A stretch of DNA of 64,000 nt from NCBI RefSeq assembly GCF_000208865.1, contig NC_018390.1, positions 5,164,270 to 5,228,269 on the forward strand. The letters are read 5' to 3'. The translations under genes and the position numbers were made by a program. The notes under the pieces are model-generated. The model saw only the letters and a list, made by a program, of their open reading frames with translations, was not told where the DNA came from and made no database searches. Source of the stretch: Neospora caninum Liverpool (Eukaryota > Apicomplexa > Conoidasida > Eucoccidiorida > Sarcocystidae). This document shows, piece by piece, positions 36,901-49,500 of this stretch (position 1 is the first letter of the stretch; each line of letters begins with the position of its first letter).

Positions 36901-38718
36901 CAGGAGGCTGTCGCCTTTCGAGCAGACACGCGAGACCCCGTCGGACCGAGCCACGCGCGCGAGGGCGCATCTCCACATGCGACAAAGTCGGTCTAGGAAC
37001 CGACACGCGCGAAGCACGTCTCTTGGTTGCGGTGCTCCGCTTCTTTCAGAAACAAATTCTTCACTGGGGTCAGGTGCCTAGACACCCAAGCACGCGGTGT
37101 CGAGCAAAGCGGGAACCAGAGGAGAAAACAACCAGAGAAATGGGGATGACCTAAACTCGCGCGGCGCACTTTCCCCCCGGGGCTTGGTACGTACGACGCT
37201 GCAAAGTTCCTCGTTTCACTCAGCGAGCGCGTGCCGAGAGACGCCTGTGAAGACCCCCAGAGATCCGGCAGAAACTTTTCTCTGGCGGCTGCTGAAGAGC
37301 CTCAAAAGTGGAATCCGCAGGCTCCGTCGCGTCTCGAAAGGTGGTCTCGTCTTCTGTCGCCTTTGCGTCCTTTTTCTGGAATGTTTCTAGCCCTGGAGCC
37401 CCCCCCCCCCTTCCCCGTGGCCTACCTTCTTGCGTCACTGTGAAGTCGATGACTGTGCACTTTGCGGAGAGCTCCGGAGAGAAGTGTGGATTCGCGAGTT
37501 TCGTGGTCAGGTAGAGCGTGAAGTCCGCGTTGAATTCCACGAGTTGGTCCGACAGATTCACGTACAGCTTCTTCCCCTTCTTGAGGACCTGCTTCTCGAG
37601 AATCGGATCCACTAACGGATTCACTTCGTCGCCAACGCCCTCGATCAGAAGGGGCCTGCCGTCTTGCAAGCAGAACTCCAGCTGGTCCTTCAGCCTGGCA
37701 CAAAGACACGCGTGGCGAAGCACTCTCGCTTGCATGCGGCTCCGCCTGCTCTTCCCGCTGCCGCGATACGCGTCACGAAACGCGTCGCAGCTTCGCTTTT
37801 GCCCTTTCCCCCTGAATGGTTTCTTCTCTTTCGATGGTTTGCGCTTCGGTTTCCTACCGCGGATTCGTCATCGTCGTGATGCACTGTTTCGCCCCGTCCA
37901 TTCGGCCTTCTTCCTTCTTCTTGATCCAGTTCACGGCCTGTCCCTGTGGGTCAACCATCAGTGCGTAGCGCGACGAGCGCGTGACGAGGATGCCATTCTG
38001 AATGGACAGCTCGTCCGCCGGCAAACCCTGGAGGTTCCACTCCCCGATCGTCCCTTGATCGACGAGAACCTCCACGATGTTCACTTCCTCCGACGCAGGA
38101 ATCCCCTGCCGTTTACACATCGCGCCGAAACACCTGCAGAGGCCTCAGAAAGCGGAAAAACCTCAGAAGGTGAAAATCCCGCAGGCACCCGTGAGCCAGT
38201 CCAGACAGAAACAGACGCAACGATCCCCAGGCACCTACGCAAGCAACAAACTCACTTTTACCTACCAGCACGACGGGCAGAGCCGCTCAGCTCTCTCTTT
38301 GTATACGACGAGGCGCATTTGTATGTGTGTGGCTGTGTATGTGTGCGCGCTTTATTGCGTATGCAAATAGGTAAACGCGTGTATGTGTGGATGTGTGCAG
38401 AGTAGTTCGCGTCGGTCCACTGTGAAGCCGTCGACGGCCGCGTGCGTTTCACCGGACGTCGGCACTCTGCGCTCTCTCTCCACGGCTAAGATGGCAACAA
38501 CCGCCAAAGCGATGGGAAGAAGAGAGAAAGAGAGAGCGAGGGACGAAGAGCCAGGAACCGGTCGTGAGGAGATTTTTTCAGTAGCGACTGACTCCTTCCG
38601 CAGGCGCATGCGGTACTCCGCATTAAATGGTCCGCAGTAGGAGACGAATCCGGCAACTACGGTGATGTCTCCGACCAGCTTCTTCCTTCTCTCCGCAAAG
38701 GTGTTCGAGTCTTCTGTC
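28900..38718 (-). other. Dynein AAA5, AAA6 and C-terminal domain
   Basis: AAA5 runs through exons 38718-38593 to 37694-37426 ([31 protein letters not shown]). The AAA5-AAA6 strut has [20 protein letters not shown] (36174-35965). AAA6 (34535-34267 onward) includes [15 protein letters not shown] and [16 protein letters not shown]. The C-terminal cap ends with the family motif [11 protein letters not shown] and [13 protein letters not shown] before the TAA at 28900-28902. Confidence 0.93.
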
Positions 38719-39747
38719 CTAAAGAAGCCAAAACAAACAGCAACGAAAGAAACGCGACAGGCACCAATACTTCACTTCATACTTGACCTCCGCAAATATC
38801 TATATACAAATAGATGGATGTCGATACGATGCATTTGGATAGACCGCCGCACGCGTTTTTGAGGTGGGCGGCCGTGTAGAGATGTGGGGAGAAGCGTGGA
38901 TTGACTCGCCATCGCGTTTTTTCGCCTGCAAGGCCGTTGATGAGTTTGTTGGCCTGGTCCATCTTGCGTTTCGTCGCGAGCGCGCGCTGTTCCAGTTCTG
39001 TCTTGGAAGTCATCGCAGCCTCAAATTGGTTGTTGATCTCTCGCAAGATCGCCTGGGCCTGGGCCAGCTCGGCCTCGGCCTCAGCGAGCTGACGAAGCGC
39101 TACCTCGACTCTGCGCGCACAACACAGGAAAGCCCGCGTGGAAGAGTGTCCGAATCACGCGCGCGACAGAAGAAGTTCTCTCCTCTCGTCACCGCCCAGA
39201 AGAAGTTCTCTCCTCTCGTCACCGCCCAGAAGAAGTTCTCTCCTCTCGTCACCGCCCAGAAGAAGTTCTCTCCTCTCGTCACCGCCCAGAAGAAGTTCTC
39301 TCCTCTCGTCACCGCCCAGAAGAAGTTCTCTCCTCTCGTCACCGCCCAGAAGAAGGTCTCTTCTCTCGTCACCGCCCAGAAGAAGGTCTCTCCTCTCTCC
39401 ACCGCCGAGCTCACCTCGCAGTCTGGATTTTGAGATAGTCCATCTTCGGCTTGACGATCTTGGCCGCCTCGTGGTACATGACCATGGCGCCCACCCACTT
39501 GCACAGGCCTGGCGAGAGACGGAGAAAATACAATGTCGGAGTTACCGCCAGCGGGGAAAAGCCACGTGCGAAACAACACAAACTCGCCCCTTTAAAGCAC
39601 ATGCCGGTGCCCAGAGCGCCGTCTACACATCTGTAACCGTGAGCACATAGGCGTCTATATATATATATATATACACACATACGTCCATATATATATATAT
39701 ATATATATAGTGAGGAGTCGCACCACACTTAAATGTGTATAATCACA

Positions 39748-39783
<36 letters not shown>

Positions 39784-42700
39784 GCGAAGGCTGTTCTGTT
39801 TCTCTCTGCGTCCATTGGTGTGTCTCTGGATTTAGGCTTGGCTGCTGCCACGCCGTCGATCCCTGCACGTTTTTGATTGCGCGTTGCGGCGATGTCTGCG
39901 TCGAAAAGTTCCTGGCTCCTGCGGGTTGGCGAACCGCGAGAGCGGCGGTTGAGAGGCACGCATGCGGCGAGTGTTTTTTGTGAGGCCCTAGTGGGAACGC
40001 ATGGACCCGTTTCGTTTTTGCACCTTCGGCTGCATTCGACGCTTTCTTCGCCACAGCGGGGTTGAAGTTTTCCAGCTCCAAGTACGGCATCAGGAGTTCG
40101 CAAGTTTCGTCGTTGATGTTGTCTTTTTCGTTCTGCCAGTCACACAGACGCATCACTTGGCATCGGAAGATTCTGTCGCGCGCGTCTTCCCGGCACGATA
40201 AGCAGCGTAGAGAGAGGCAGGCAGTCCCTTGGTCACCGCGAAGAAAGGAGAGGAAAGGCACGAGGCTTTCTTCCACTCCGAGAGAACAGCGCGACGAAGG
40301 CGGGGAACCCTCGGTCTTTCTTCTCGCGGTGTTTGCTGCGTGGAATCCCCGAAGCGTCTGCTTTTTTTGCTTTCTCTTTCTTTGCTCGCATTTCCTCCCG
40401 CCGTCTCATCCGCTTCGCTACTTTTGTTTTTGGAGCGGACCCTGGAAAACAGCGAACCTTTGGGCACGGACGCCACACAAAACGAGGCTGAAGACCTCGA
40501 CAGCGCCGAGGTTCTGTCTGTTTGCTGTGTGTGTGTGTGTGGTTCTGTCCTGTTCCGGTTCTTTCGGTCCGGGAACTGTAGGGGATCGCCGCGTAGCGGC
40601 GTACCTTGGAGAAGTCGAACAGGTTGCTGAGGAACCGGACGTCGGCCATCATGGCCTTGGCGGTTTCGTCGAACGAGTCGTGGATGAAGTCGACGGTTTT
40701 CTTGTTGATGACCTTCGGCTCCATGCGAACATCGACGAGCTTGTTCTGGAGCAGAATCATGACTCCATCGAACACGAGGCGAATAATGTCTGACGGCGTC
40801 TTCATCGTCTTAAGCTCCACAATGTCCTTGGCCGTGATGGACTTCACGGCGTTCTCGGCCTCCAGCAAGTAAGGCAGCGCTTGCTGCAAGTCGCGATTCG
40901 CTTCCTCCTGCTCTACCTCAATGCGCTCTTTGTTCGCCAAACACTCGTCGCGGAAAGCTCCGACCTGTGGGTCGCGCGGAAAGACACTGCCGACCCAACA
41001 GCCGACTCAACGCGGGAGCAAGAGAGAGGAAGGGAACGCGAGGGAGAGACTTCACACACGAGGAGGGAGAGAGAAGGTGCGCGGGGATACATGGCGCCTC
41101 CGGTGCGGGGGGAGTTGCGACTGAATCCCGCCGTCGCGGAAAGGCGAGAAGCAGAGCGGCCTCGAGAAGGGGAAGTAACGGGACCGAGACAGAGGGGGAG
41201 AGACAGCGGAAAGGCACACGTCGACATGACAGGTAGAGGCGAGGAATGCGGAGAAGACATAGAGAGCTGTGGAGGGTGCAATCGACCCCCGCCCCCAGTC
41301 GTTCAGCAGCCGGTCCATCTCCAAGAGCCCGTTCCTCCGTTTCGCGCGGTTCCTCCCCTCCCGGAAAGCTCCCCGTTCTTCTTCTCGCCATTCGCCGTAC
41401 TTGTTCGCTTTTCTTCTGGGCCTTCGCCGACTCGTTCCGGACTTTGATCAGCAGCTGGTTGGTTTGTTCCTCCGACTCGTGGAGCTTCTTCTCTTCGTCC
41501 TTCAACTTCACCTTCATCTGCTTGATGTCTTGCGCAGCCTGATTCAACTTCAGCAGGCCCACGTTGACGCTGGACGGATGAGAACCGCAGGTCGTCGAGA
41601 CGCGGGAAGCGACACAAATTAAGAACAGACAGCATACGGAGCCCGCGAAGAGGAAGGTGTAGAAGGTGAAGGAGAGAAAACCGGGGTTTTGGATGGTATT
41701 ACTTTTAACGCCATTAAGGAGCGATAGCGAACAAAAGCGGACGAGGCGAAAGAGGGCGACAAAACAGGCGGAAGAACGGCGACTGGCGCTTGGAGACAAG
41801 GTCCAAAAGGGACAGGAGAAGGTGACAGGAGAGAGGGACAGGAGAAGGCGGCAGGGCGAGCATCGGCCGTCTGTGAGGACGTCTTCGTGCGCGTGGTTCC
41901 GACGCACCTGTGCTCGAGGTTGTTCACCTCTTTGAACTTCTCGGCGTAGACTTGTTTGTAAAAGCCCAAGAAAGAGAGGTACGATTTTGGAGTCACATAC
42001 ACGTGCCGCCTCATCCGGAGAAAGTATTCCTCGCACATGCGCCCAACCTGGAACGGAGAAGACGCACAACAGAGCGAGTGCGTCTGTGTGTCAAGTTCGT
42101 CCCGCGATGAAAACGGGACAGGCTCGTCCTGTCGGTCTAGAATTGTTATCTGCGAGTCGCGCTCGGAATACCCGAAGGCATGGACTGCGCAAGAGAGGAG
42201 GGACAAATAATTCGGCGTGGAAATGGTGGGAGCGCGAGACCGACGGAGCCCGAGCAGGGCGAGGAGGGGAAAGCGATGGAAAAACGCGACCGCGATAAAC
42301 AGGAAAAAGCAAATCCGAATTCCTTACCGCCTGGTCCCCTCACGCATCAGCGACGTGGAGAAAAGGTTTGTGCGCGGCATGAGAACGCAGTGGGATGTGC
42401 GATATGTGAGCCGACGGGAAAGAGCCTGTGTATGTTTGTTGGCGTCGAGGTAGGAGCCTTGTGCGGCACTCTTTCTCGAGGAAACAGGCGTGTAACTTCC
42501 ATGCGCTGGGGCAAACTCCAGAGAAAAGAGAAAGACATCGCTTCTGTTGCGAGACACAACACCGGAGGGTCACTTTGTGCGCGAGGGGGTAACATTTTAC
42601 ACGCGATGTCTCGTAGCTTGAGAAGAACGTCACAGTGACAACCAGGTGGGAAGGACATGTTGCGACGCCTACCTCCGTGTGAATTCTCCCCATGACTGAA

Positions 42701-43366
42701 TACAGAATTTCCTTTTTCTCTGGACTCGCGTCGATTTCAAAGTCGTGAAGGAACCGCGAAGACACGGCGACGAGCGCGTCCTCGGGCCAGGGCAAAAACC
42801 AATCAATCGTCGTGCTAAACAGCGCGGGGAACTTCTGAGCTCTCTCTGACAAAAAACGCACATCGCCGAACGAGACAGGTGCTCATGTGAAGGTTACCCT
42901 GGCACGCATAGCGGCGTATGCATGCGCGTCACTCTTTAGCCAGGGAGACGACAACTGCGGGAAACGTCTTTTTTGGAGACACACACGGCACACGAGTCGC
43001 CAAACAGGCGTAACGGTGTCACTCGCACAATCCTGCACCAAAATATACATATATGTATATATATATATACATATATATACATATATATATATATACATAT
43101 ATATATACATATATATACATATACATATATATATATATATATATAAGCTTGGGCAGATAACGAGAGATGAGCACATCTACATGTGCATGTCTAAACACTT
43201 ATTCATAGTCATATGTATGTACAATTATATGTGCAGATGTCTGCCGACATGCAGCATCTAGTGAAGACAGAAAGACTCGCATGCAGATGCACCTGTCAGC
43301 TGCTAAACGTGCGGATCTAGGCTTCTCTACGTACACCTACATTTGTATATCCATATATATACATAC

Positions 43367-43426
<60 letters not shown>

Positions 43427-44274
43427 TCTAGATATATGGGTGTATTGTATATTGATATGTGCACGTGAGTAGGTATACGTAGACATACCTATCCAGCTGC
43501 ACATACTTCTTCCGAGAAATTCGTGTGTGTGTGTGTGTGGTGTTTCTCTGGGGGCTTATATCGGGGACGTTCGAGAAATATTTGATTTCTGCTAACCTGC
43601 GAATTTTGGAGAGAGCGGCGAAAAGCAGAGAACGACGTGGAGGTTGTCGCGCACGCGGTCCATGAAAAAGTTGTACATGTTCACGAGGTTCTCTTCCTGG
43701 TTCGGTCTCTCCTTGAGAAAGTCAGCTCGGCGTTCGGCAATCATGTCTAAAAAGAAGTGGAGAATTACATTTGGAGAGAAGCCGTGCGAGAGCGGAAAGA
43801 GAACCGAAGGCAGTGCCTGCCGCCTCTCCTGAGACATTCGGAAACCGCAGTGTTCCTTTCCCCAGCGAAAAGCTTCCCTTCAGATTCCATGGTGAATGGC
43901 TAGTAGCGACAATCAGACGGACACCTGCATTACGCACGCACGCGGGCTCCGCAGCTGCAGAGAAGGAATCTTCGAAAGCTTTGTTTTTGCAGTGTAGTTG
44001 AAGGGCCAAGCCTTCCACTTGCTCTTTCACAAAGCCGAACGCGAACCGCGTTCCCCGCAAACAAACAAACGAGCTGGTCATCACCTGAATGCCCGCCGTT
44101 CCGTTACACGAAGGATATATACGTAAAAATATATCTACGCATATACACAATGAAGCCCACGCTTTTACCTACCCGCACCTCCAAACACACACAAAAACAT
44201 ATATACATATATATATATATATACATATACATATACATATATATATACATATATATATATATATACACATACAC

Positions 44275-44315
<41 letters not shown>

Positions 44316-44861
44316 CATATATATATATACATATACATATACATATATACATATATACATATACATATATATATATATATATATATCGTGTTTTTGTGTC
44401 TTCGTATGAACGTGATGCGAGGTGCTTCGCTTGGAAGCGTGTTACTTTGGTGCCATCAGGGTGTTCCTTCCTGCCTACTGTCTCTCTCGTCTTTGGCAAA
44501 GAGTCCAGCGACTTCTCCGGTGGAGAGAAGGGAGTTGAAGTACTCGAGAAAACCTTCACTCTTGATCTCTAAGTCAGTGAGCAGGAAAGTCGTAGCCTGG
44601 TTCTTCTGGCCCGCTGACGTGTACAGACACCGCAGGTCGTCGAAAAGGGCGTTGTCGTTGTAGGTCTTTGTGACTGTGATTTGGAAAGTAAAATGCCCCG
44701 CGATGTAGGCGGCAAGGCGCGCGAGAGACTGCTTTCCAGAACCGCCGACGCCAACCAGCATTGCTGAACCTCTCGGCATCTAAGAAAAAACAAAACCACT
44801 CTCTCGCTTCCTCTTTTCGCCAAGGAAATGTGGAAAAACTCATGAGTTTCCATACATAGAC

Positions 44862-44897
<36 letters not shown>

Positions 44898-46538
44898 CTA
44901 TATGTATATACGTAGCATACGAATATACACATGTATATGTCTACATATATATATATATATATATATGTAGACATGTATATGGATAGATCTGTGTATCTTC
45001 GCGCGGAGAGCCGCTACATGAGAAGGGAGAGAGAGGAAAGGCCGGAAGCTCTGGATGGGCAAGGAGAAGACTTGAAAAAACTTAAGGGTTGACGCCGATT
45101 TCTCGCTCTTTCACGCGTTCCAACCGTCTCTCATCGATCCAGAAAAAAACGCGCAGGGAGAGACCCTGAGGCGTGTTGTATATACACTGGGAGAGACAGG
45201 AGACTTTATCAACGGCAAGCGGTTTTGTCAGAGGTGCAAACTCTTTTTTCGACTCCTCCGTCCAGACAAGAGGGACGTGTATCTCCTGCAAACATCCCTA
45301 TAAATGTATATACGTAAATGAGTAGGAGCGGACGTTGGCAAACGCGCACTTTGCTAGAGTGGCCTATATCGATTTTTGTGTATGTTTCGGCGTGAGGGGA
45401 AGGACAAGCAAGAACAAGGGGAGCGCGTGTACAGTGGGAAAACCATCTGAGATCGGATTTCTTCCTGCGTACTTGGATGATTCTGGAAATGGCCATGAGG
45501 TGGGTGACCGCAGCATCAAACATGACGAGATTCATCTGTTTCGACGGATTGTCTTCATTGTATTTCTCCAGGTAGAAATTGATCTTTGTTCGGACGACGT
45601 CCAAGCTCGGCACAGGCTCGTAGATCTTGGGGGCTGGAAGCATCTCGCCGCTTTCGTCTTCGACTCCGTCACGCAGAAAATCCGCAAACCTTAACACAGG
45701 GTAACCACAAACATACGCACACAAAACTACGATAGACTTCACAAGAAACAGGAATGGAGTCCAAAACAGGGACACAGCGAGCGTTACAGAAGTACACATA
45801 TATAAACATTTATATTCGAGCAAAAATATATCAAAATATTTGTATATACACATACACATACCTATTTGTATACAAGTATAAATGGGAAAACGTGACTGCG
45901 CGTCTGAAGGCCTGGGCCCGACAGATGCGTCGCAATTGCAGCTGCTTGCTTCCTTATCTCACCAGGGAGTGTCGTACACGGCCTTTGCAAGGTCGTCTCC
46001 AAAGTAGGTTGCGCAGATTTGATGCGCGGCTTGGTTCACGAATTGTTTATCTACTTCTCTGGAGAGTTTGTCCGCGAAGACACGCAAGCACTCGTTTTTC
46101 CACAGACCCACGAGGCGCTGTTCGCTCGTCAGAACTTCCAAAGGACAAGACAAAACGCCTTGGAAAACGCGAGACAAGTCGCGCATGTTGAAAATGTAGT
46201 GAAAGCGACTGGGCGTCGGAAGCAGATTCTTCTTCACATCCAACCAGAGGTCGATCGTCGCCTTTGTCAAACGCGACGACAACTCAACAACCTGCAAAAG
46301 GTCCATTGCCACACATGCATCCAAGCGCATGCAAAACCGCGCAGACGCATACACGTATACATATATATATATATATATATATTCGAAAATTGCCGTCTAG
46401 GTGCATACGTACCTATATATATGCACGTACACGGGTATATATGTGTGTAAGCATATTCGCCTGTACAGCTGTTCTTGCATACGTCTACCAGGCGCTCTGG
46501 TGCATGAACACCCCCAGGTAAATAAGTAAATACATATA

Positions 46539-46577
<39 letters not shown>

Positions 46578-49500
46578 TACGTCATGCGTCAGAAGCATGA
46601 AAGTCCCCCTGAAAGTGTGGCGTTAGCTGTGTGGAAGCCTTTCCCTTTTTTTTCGTTTTTCTTCAGACTTTGGCGGGCGCAGCCTTCGGAGTGAAGCGCG
46701 ATCGCAGCATGGCGCCGTAGATGTTGTCGACGGAAGCCAGCGAAGGGAGAATCATGTTGAAGGAGAAAAACTTCGACTTGAGTCGATTCGGAATGTCGTT
46801 ACGGCCGCCTCCTGGGTGGTTCATTGCGCCCAAATACTGGAGACCAACGACGGCTTTGAAGTCCCCCCTGGCAAACGCGAGCAGGGAAAGGCCGAGAGGG
46901 AGAAGACACAAACGGCGTGAGATCATGGGCAAGGACACAAGCGAGAAAGCGCCTCTCATGCGTGCGGAGAGCTTTCGACATCTTTGTCACTGATCTCTCT
47001 CGACTCACTTTCAACATTGTCCACGAGAAGCTCTGTCCTTCCTCCATCTGCGCAGCTACGTCTCTCTCTCTCAGCCTTCATTTTCTGTGTAGCATTCGTT
47101 GTGTCAGGTGTTGTACCTCTCTCTATCCTCTTTAAGGGCGGCTTTGTGTCATCTTTGAAAGAACTTCTTCGCTAGTCAATCGCCTCTCTCTCACCTGCAT
47201 CCGTCTTGCCCGGACCCACCCTTGAGAGGCTACATCACGAGAGTCGCAAAACCTCTTCAGAGAAACCTTCTTCTTTCTCTGTCCTCATCCCCCTCTCTGC
47301 CTTCCCCTCTCTGCCTTCCCCTCTTTGCCTCCCCTCTTTGCCTCCCCTCTTTGTTTCGCCCCCAGTTTCAATCCCCGCTTCCTTTTCCCCGTTTTCTCCC
47401 CTCTCTGTTCACGAGTCGCTTGCCTTTTGTCTTTGTCGAGGAAATACATTCCGCCCTGCTCGATGAGTTGTCTCGCGAGTTCAAGCGTCACTTGGTCTCC
47501 CCAGGAGTTGACGAACGGCATGGACATGTCGTCGAGAAACAGCGTCATTAGCTTGCCGCCTGGAGGGCAGTAGGTTTTCCCAGTTTTCCGTTCGAGCTCG
47601 GCCTCCACGGTTTGTTGAAATCGCTCAGGAGTCGTCGCCGAGGAAAGGTTCACGCGTTTCCACAAAATCTCGCTCAACTGGTACTTTGAGAAGAACAGCA
47701 GCGCCGTCGAGGTCTTGGCTGTCCCTGGCCCGCCGACGAGCAACACCGCCTGGAAGGACGGCGGGTTGTGCGAGGGCGGCAAACTCAAGAGATTCGAAAT
47801 CAAATACTCCGCCCTGCAGAGACACCGCACGAGGGGAGACACTGGCGCAAACGAAGCGTGGAAGAAACAGGTTTTTCGGAAAAAGACGCCGACACGACTG
47901 TCTCGAGACCGAACCCCCTTCTGGAGGGTTCTCAGAGGGTTGGAAAGGCAAACGAGAAAATGATGCACCATATTCCTTCGCGGCAGCGCAGGCGGGGCCG
48001 GGAACAAGAAGCGGGACGGGAAAACTCTTGACGGAGAGAGACGCACACGATGCAGTCGCACCCCAGGACCGTTTCGTCATTTTCTGGCCCCTTGCCTTTT
48101 CCGTGGCGCTTTGTCTCTCTCTCGAGGCCAGATATATCTGATCCTCTCTCTCTCTCCTGTCAATCTCGCTCTTCCTCTCGATGGCCATCTCTTCCTCTTC
48201 TTCACTCCCTTTTTCTCGACTTCCCCCTCTTCCTCTTCTTCTCTCCCTTCTTTCCCTTCCTTCTCCCCCTTCTTTCCCTTCCTTCTCTCCCTTTTTTCTC
48301 TTCCCTCTCTCTCGTCTCCTTTGTGCTCGCTTTTTCTGTCTCCTCTCCGTTCGCGTTGCCTTGCCTTTCGGAGTCGGTGGTTGGGACGAGAATGGAGGAG
48401 AAGGTGAGGGACCCGGGGGGCGGTCGCCACTCGCGTGCGCTCCATTTTTTGAAGTTTTTCGTCTCCAAGTCGACCCAGTAGTCAAACAGCGTGAGTCCCT
48501 CCTCGCAGGCGTGCGGCGCGCCGCAGGTAGCTTTGAGAAACGCGTCAAACTTGAGGCGGTCCTCAGGCTCGAGCAGCCCGCCGACGCCCCAGGCGAGCGC
48601 GTAGGTCAACACCCGCTCGTACTGGCTGCTCGACAGCGCTTCGTTGCGGCCCTCAAACTGTCGGAGCAGCGCCGCCAGCAAGTTGAGAACCTGAACCGTC
48701 AAGATCTGAGCCGAAACGGCCATCACGTGGCGCAACTCGCGCAGAGCGAAATCCAAAGTGTTCGGCGCAAACAAGTACCTGGACGCGCAGGCGCAGCACG
48801 CACGGGGACACCGCACATCGGCTGCACCAAACAGGGAGCAACGGCCAGAGAGCGCTCGAAAAAGAACAAAAAACGAGAACAGAGACTGAAGGAAAAGGAG
48901 ACAGAGACGAAAGCGACAGAAAGAGACGGCGACAGAGACAGAAACACAGAAGAGAAGAGAGAGAAAGAAACAAAATGGGGCGAAGGGGAAACCAAGGAAG
49001 ACGTGGACAGCGAAGACCGCGGCGAGAGGGAGAGAGAAGCGAGACACAAGAGAGAGTGAGAAAAGGGAGAGATAAAAGCGCAGGGGGGATTCGAAGCACA
49101 GAGCCCAGTAGATACTCGAGGCGGAAAGGCAGAATCGCGCACGCTCCCAGGTCCCCTAGAACGTGCGAAACGCCTGTGTCTTTCCGCGTTCCGTTTTTCT
49201 TCTCTCGTGCCTTCTTTTCCAGGCCTACTTTTCGAACAGAGGAGTTAAAATTGCCTTCTCTTCGTTCCCTGCGGGGCCGCTTTGTGCGCGGTTGTTCAGC
49301 CAGCTGAGGACGAGCGGTCTCCACCCCACGTCGGTTGCTGACACGTAGACGATGCCCGCGCGACTGACTGTGGCTGGGGAGGCGTTGTTCAAATTCTCGA
49401 CTTCAAAAACGATCCTGAGAGCCGCAAGAGAAAGTGCAAAAGGCAACAACCAATAGCGACAATCGAGTTACAGCGACACCCGATATACACAAACGCGACA

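Larger units (their letters stand above)
38910..43746 (-). other. Dynein stalk coiled coil and microtubule-binding domain
   Basis: Exons from 42047 to 38910 encode the outgoing coiled coil ([20 protein letters not shown]), the microtubule-binding tip (around [17 protein letters not shown] to [17 protein letters not shown]) and the returning coiled coil ([20 protein letters not shown]). The exon before (43746-43597) carries the conserved block [17 protein letters not shown]. The stalk is complete. Confidence 0.9.

Noticed and set aside
38904..38910. GT donor a few bases beyond the GC donor of the dynein exon ending at 38910
   Set aside because: Using it (TGGCGA/GTCAAT) breaks the frame with the next exon and loses the conserved EK-RW-TED join.
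39100..39579. Minus-strand frame reading through the 30-bp minisatellite as a 10-residue repeat protein
   Set aside because: The open frame results from a repeat length divisible by three. Both flanking dynein exons splice around it, and retention in the dynein frame gives an immediate stop.
45082..45291. Intronic minus-strand frame with a good acceptor ([14 protein letters not shown]...)
   Set aside because: The exons on either side (45689-45473 and 44779-44479) join directly in phase and rebuild the conserved block [16 protein letters not shown], leaving no place for it.
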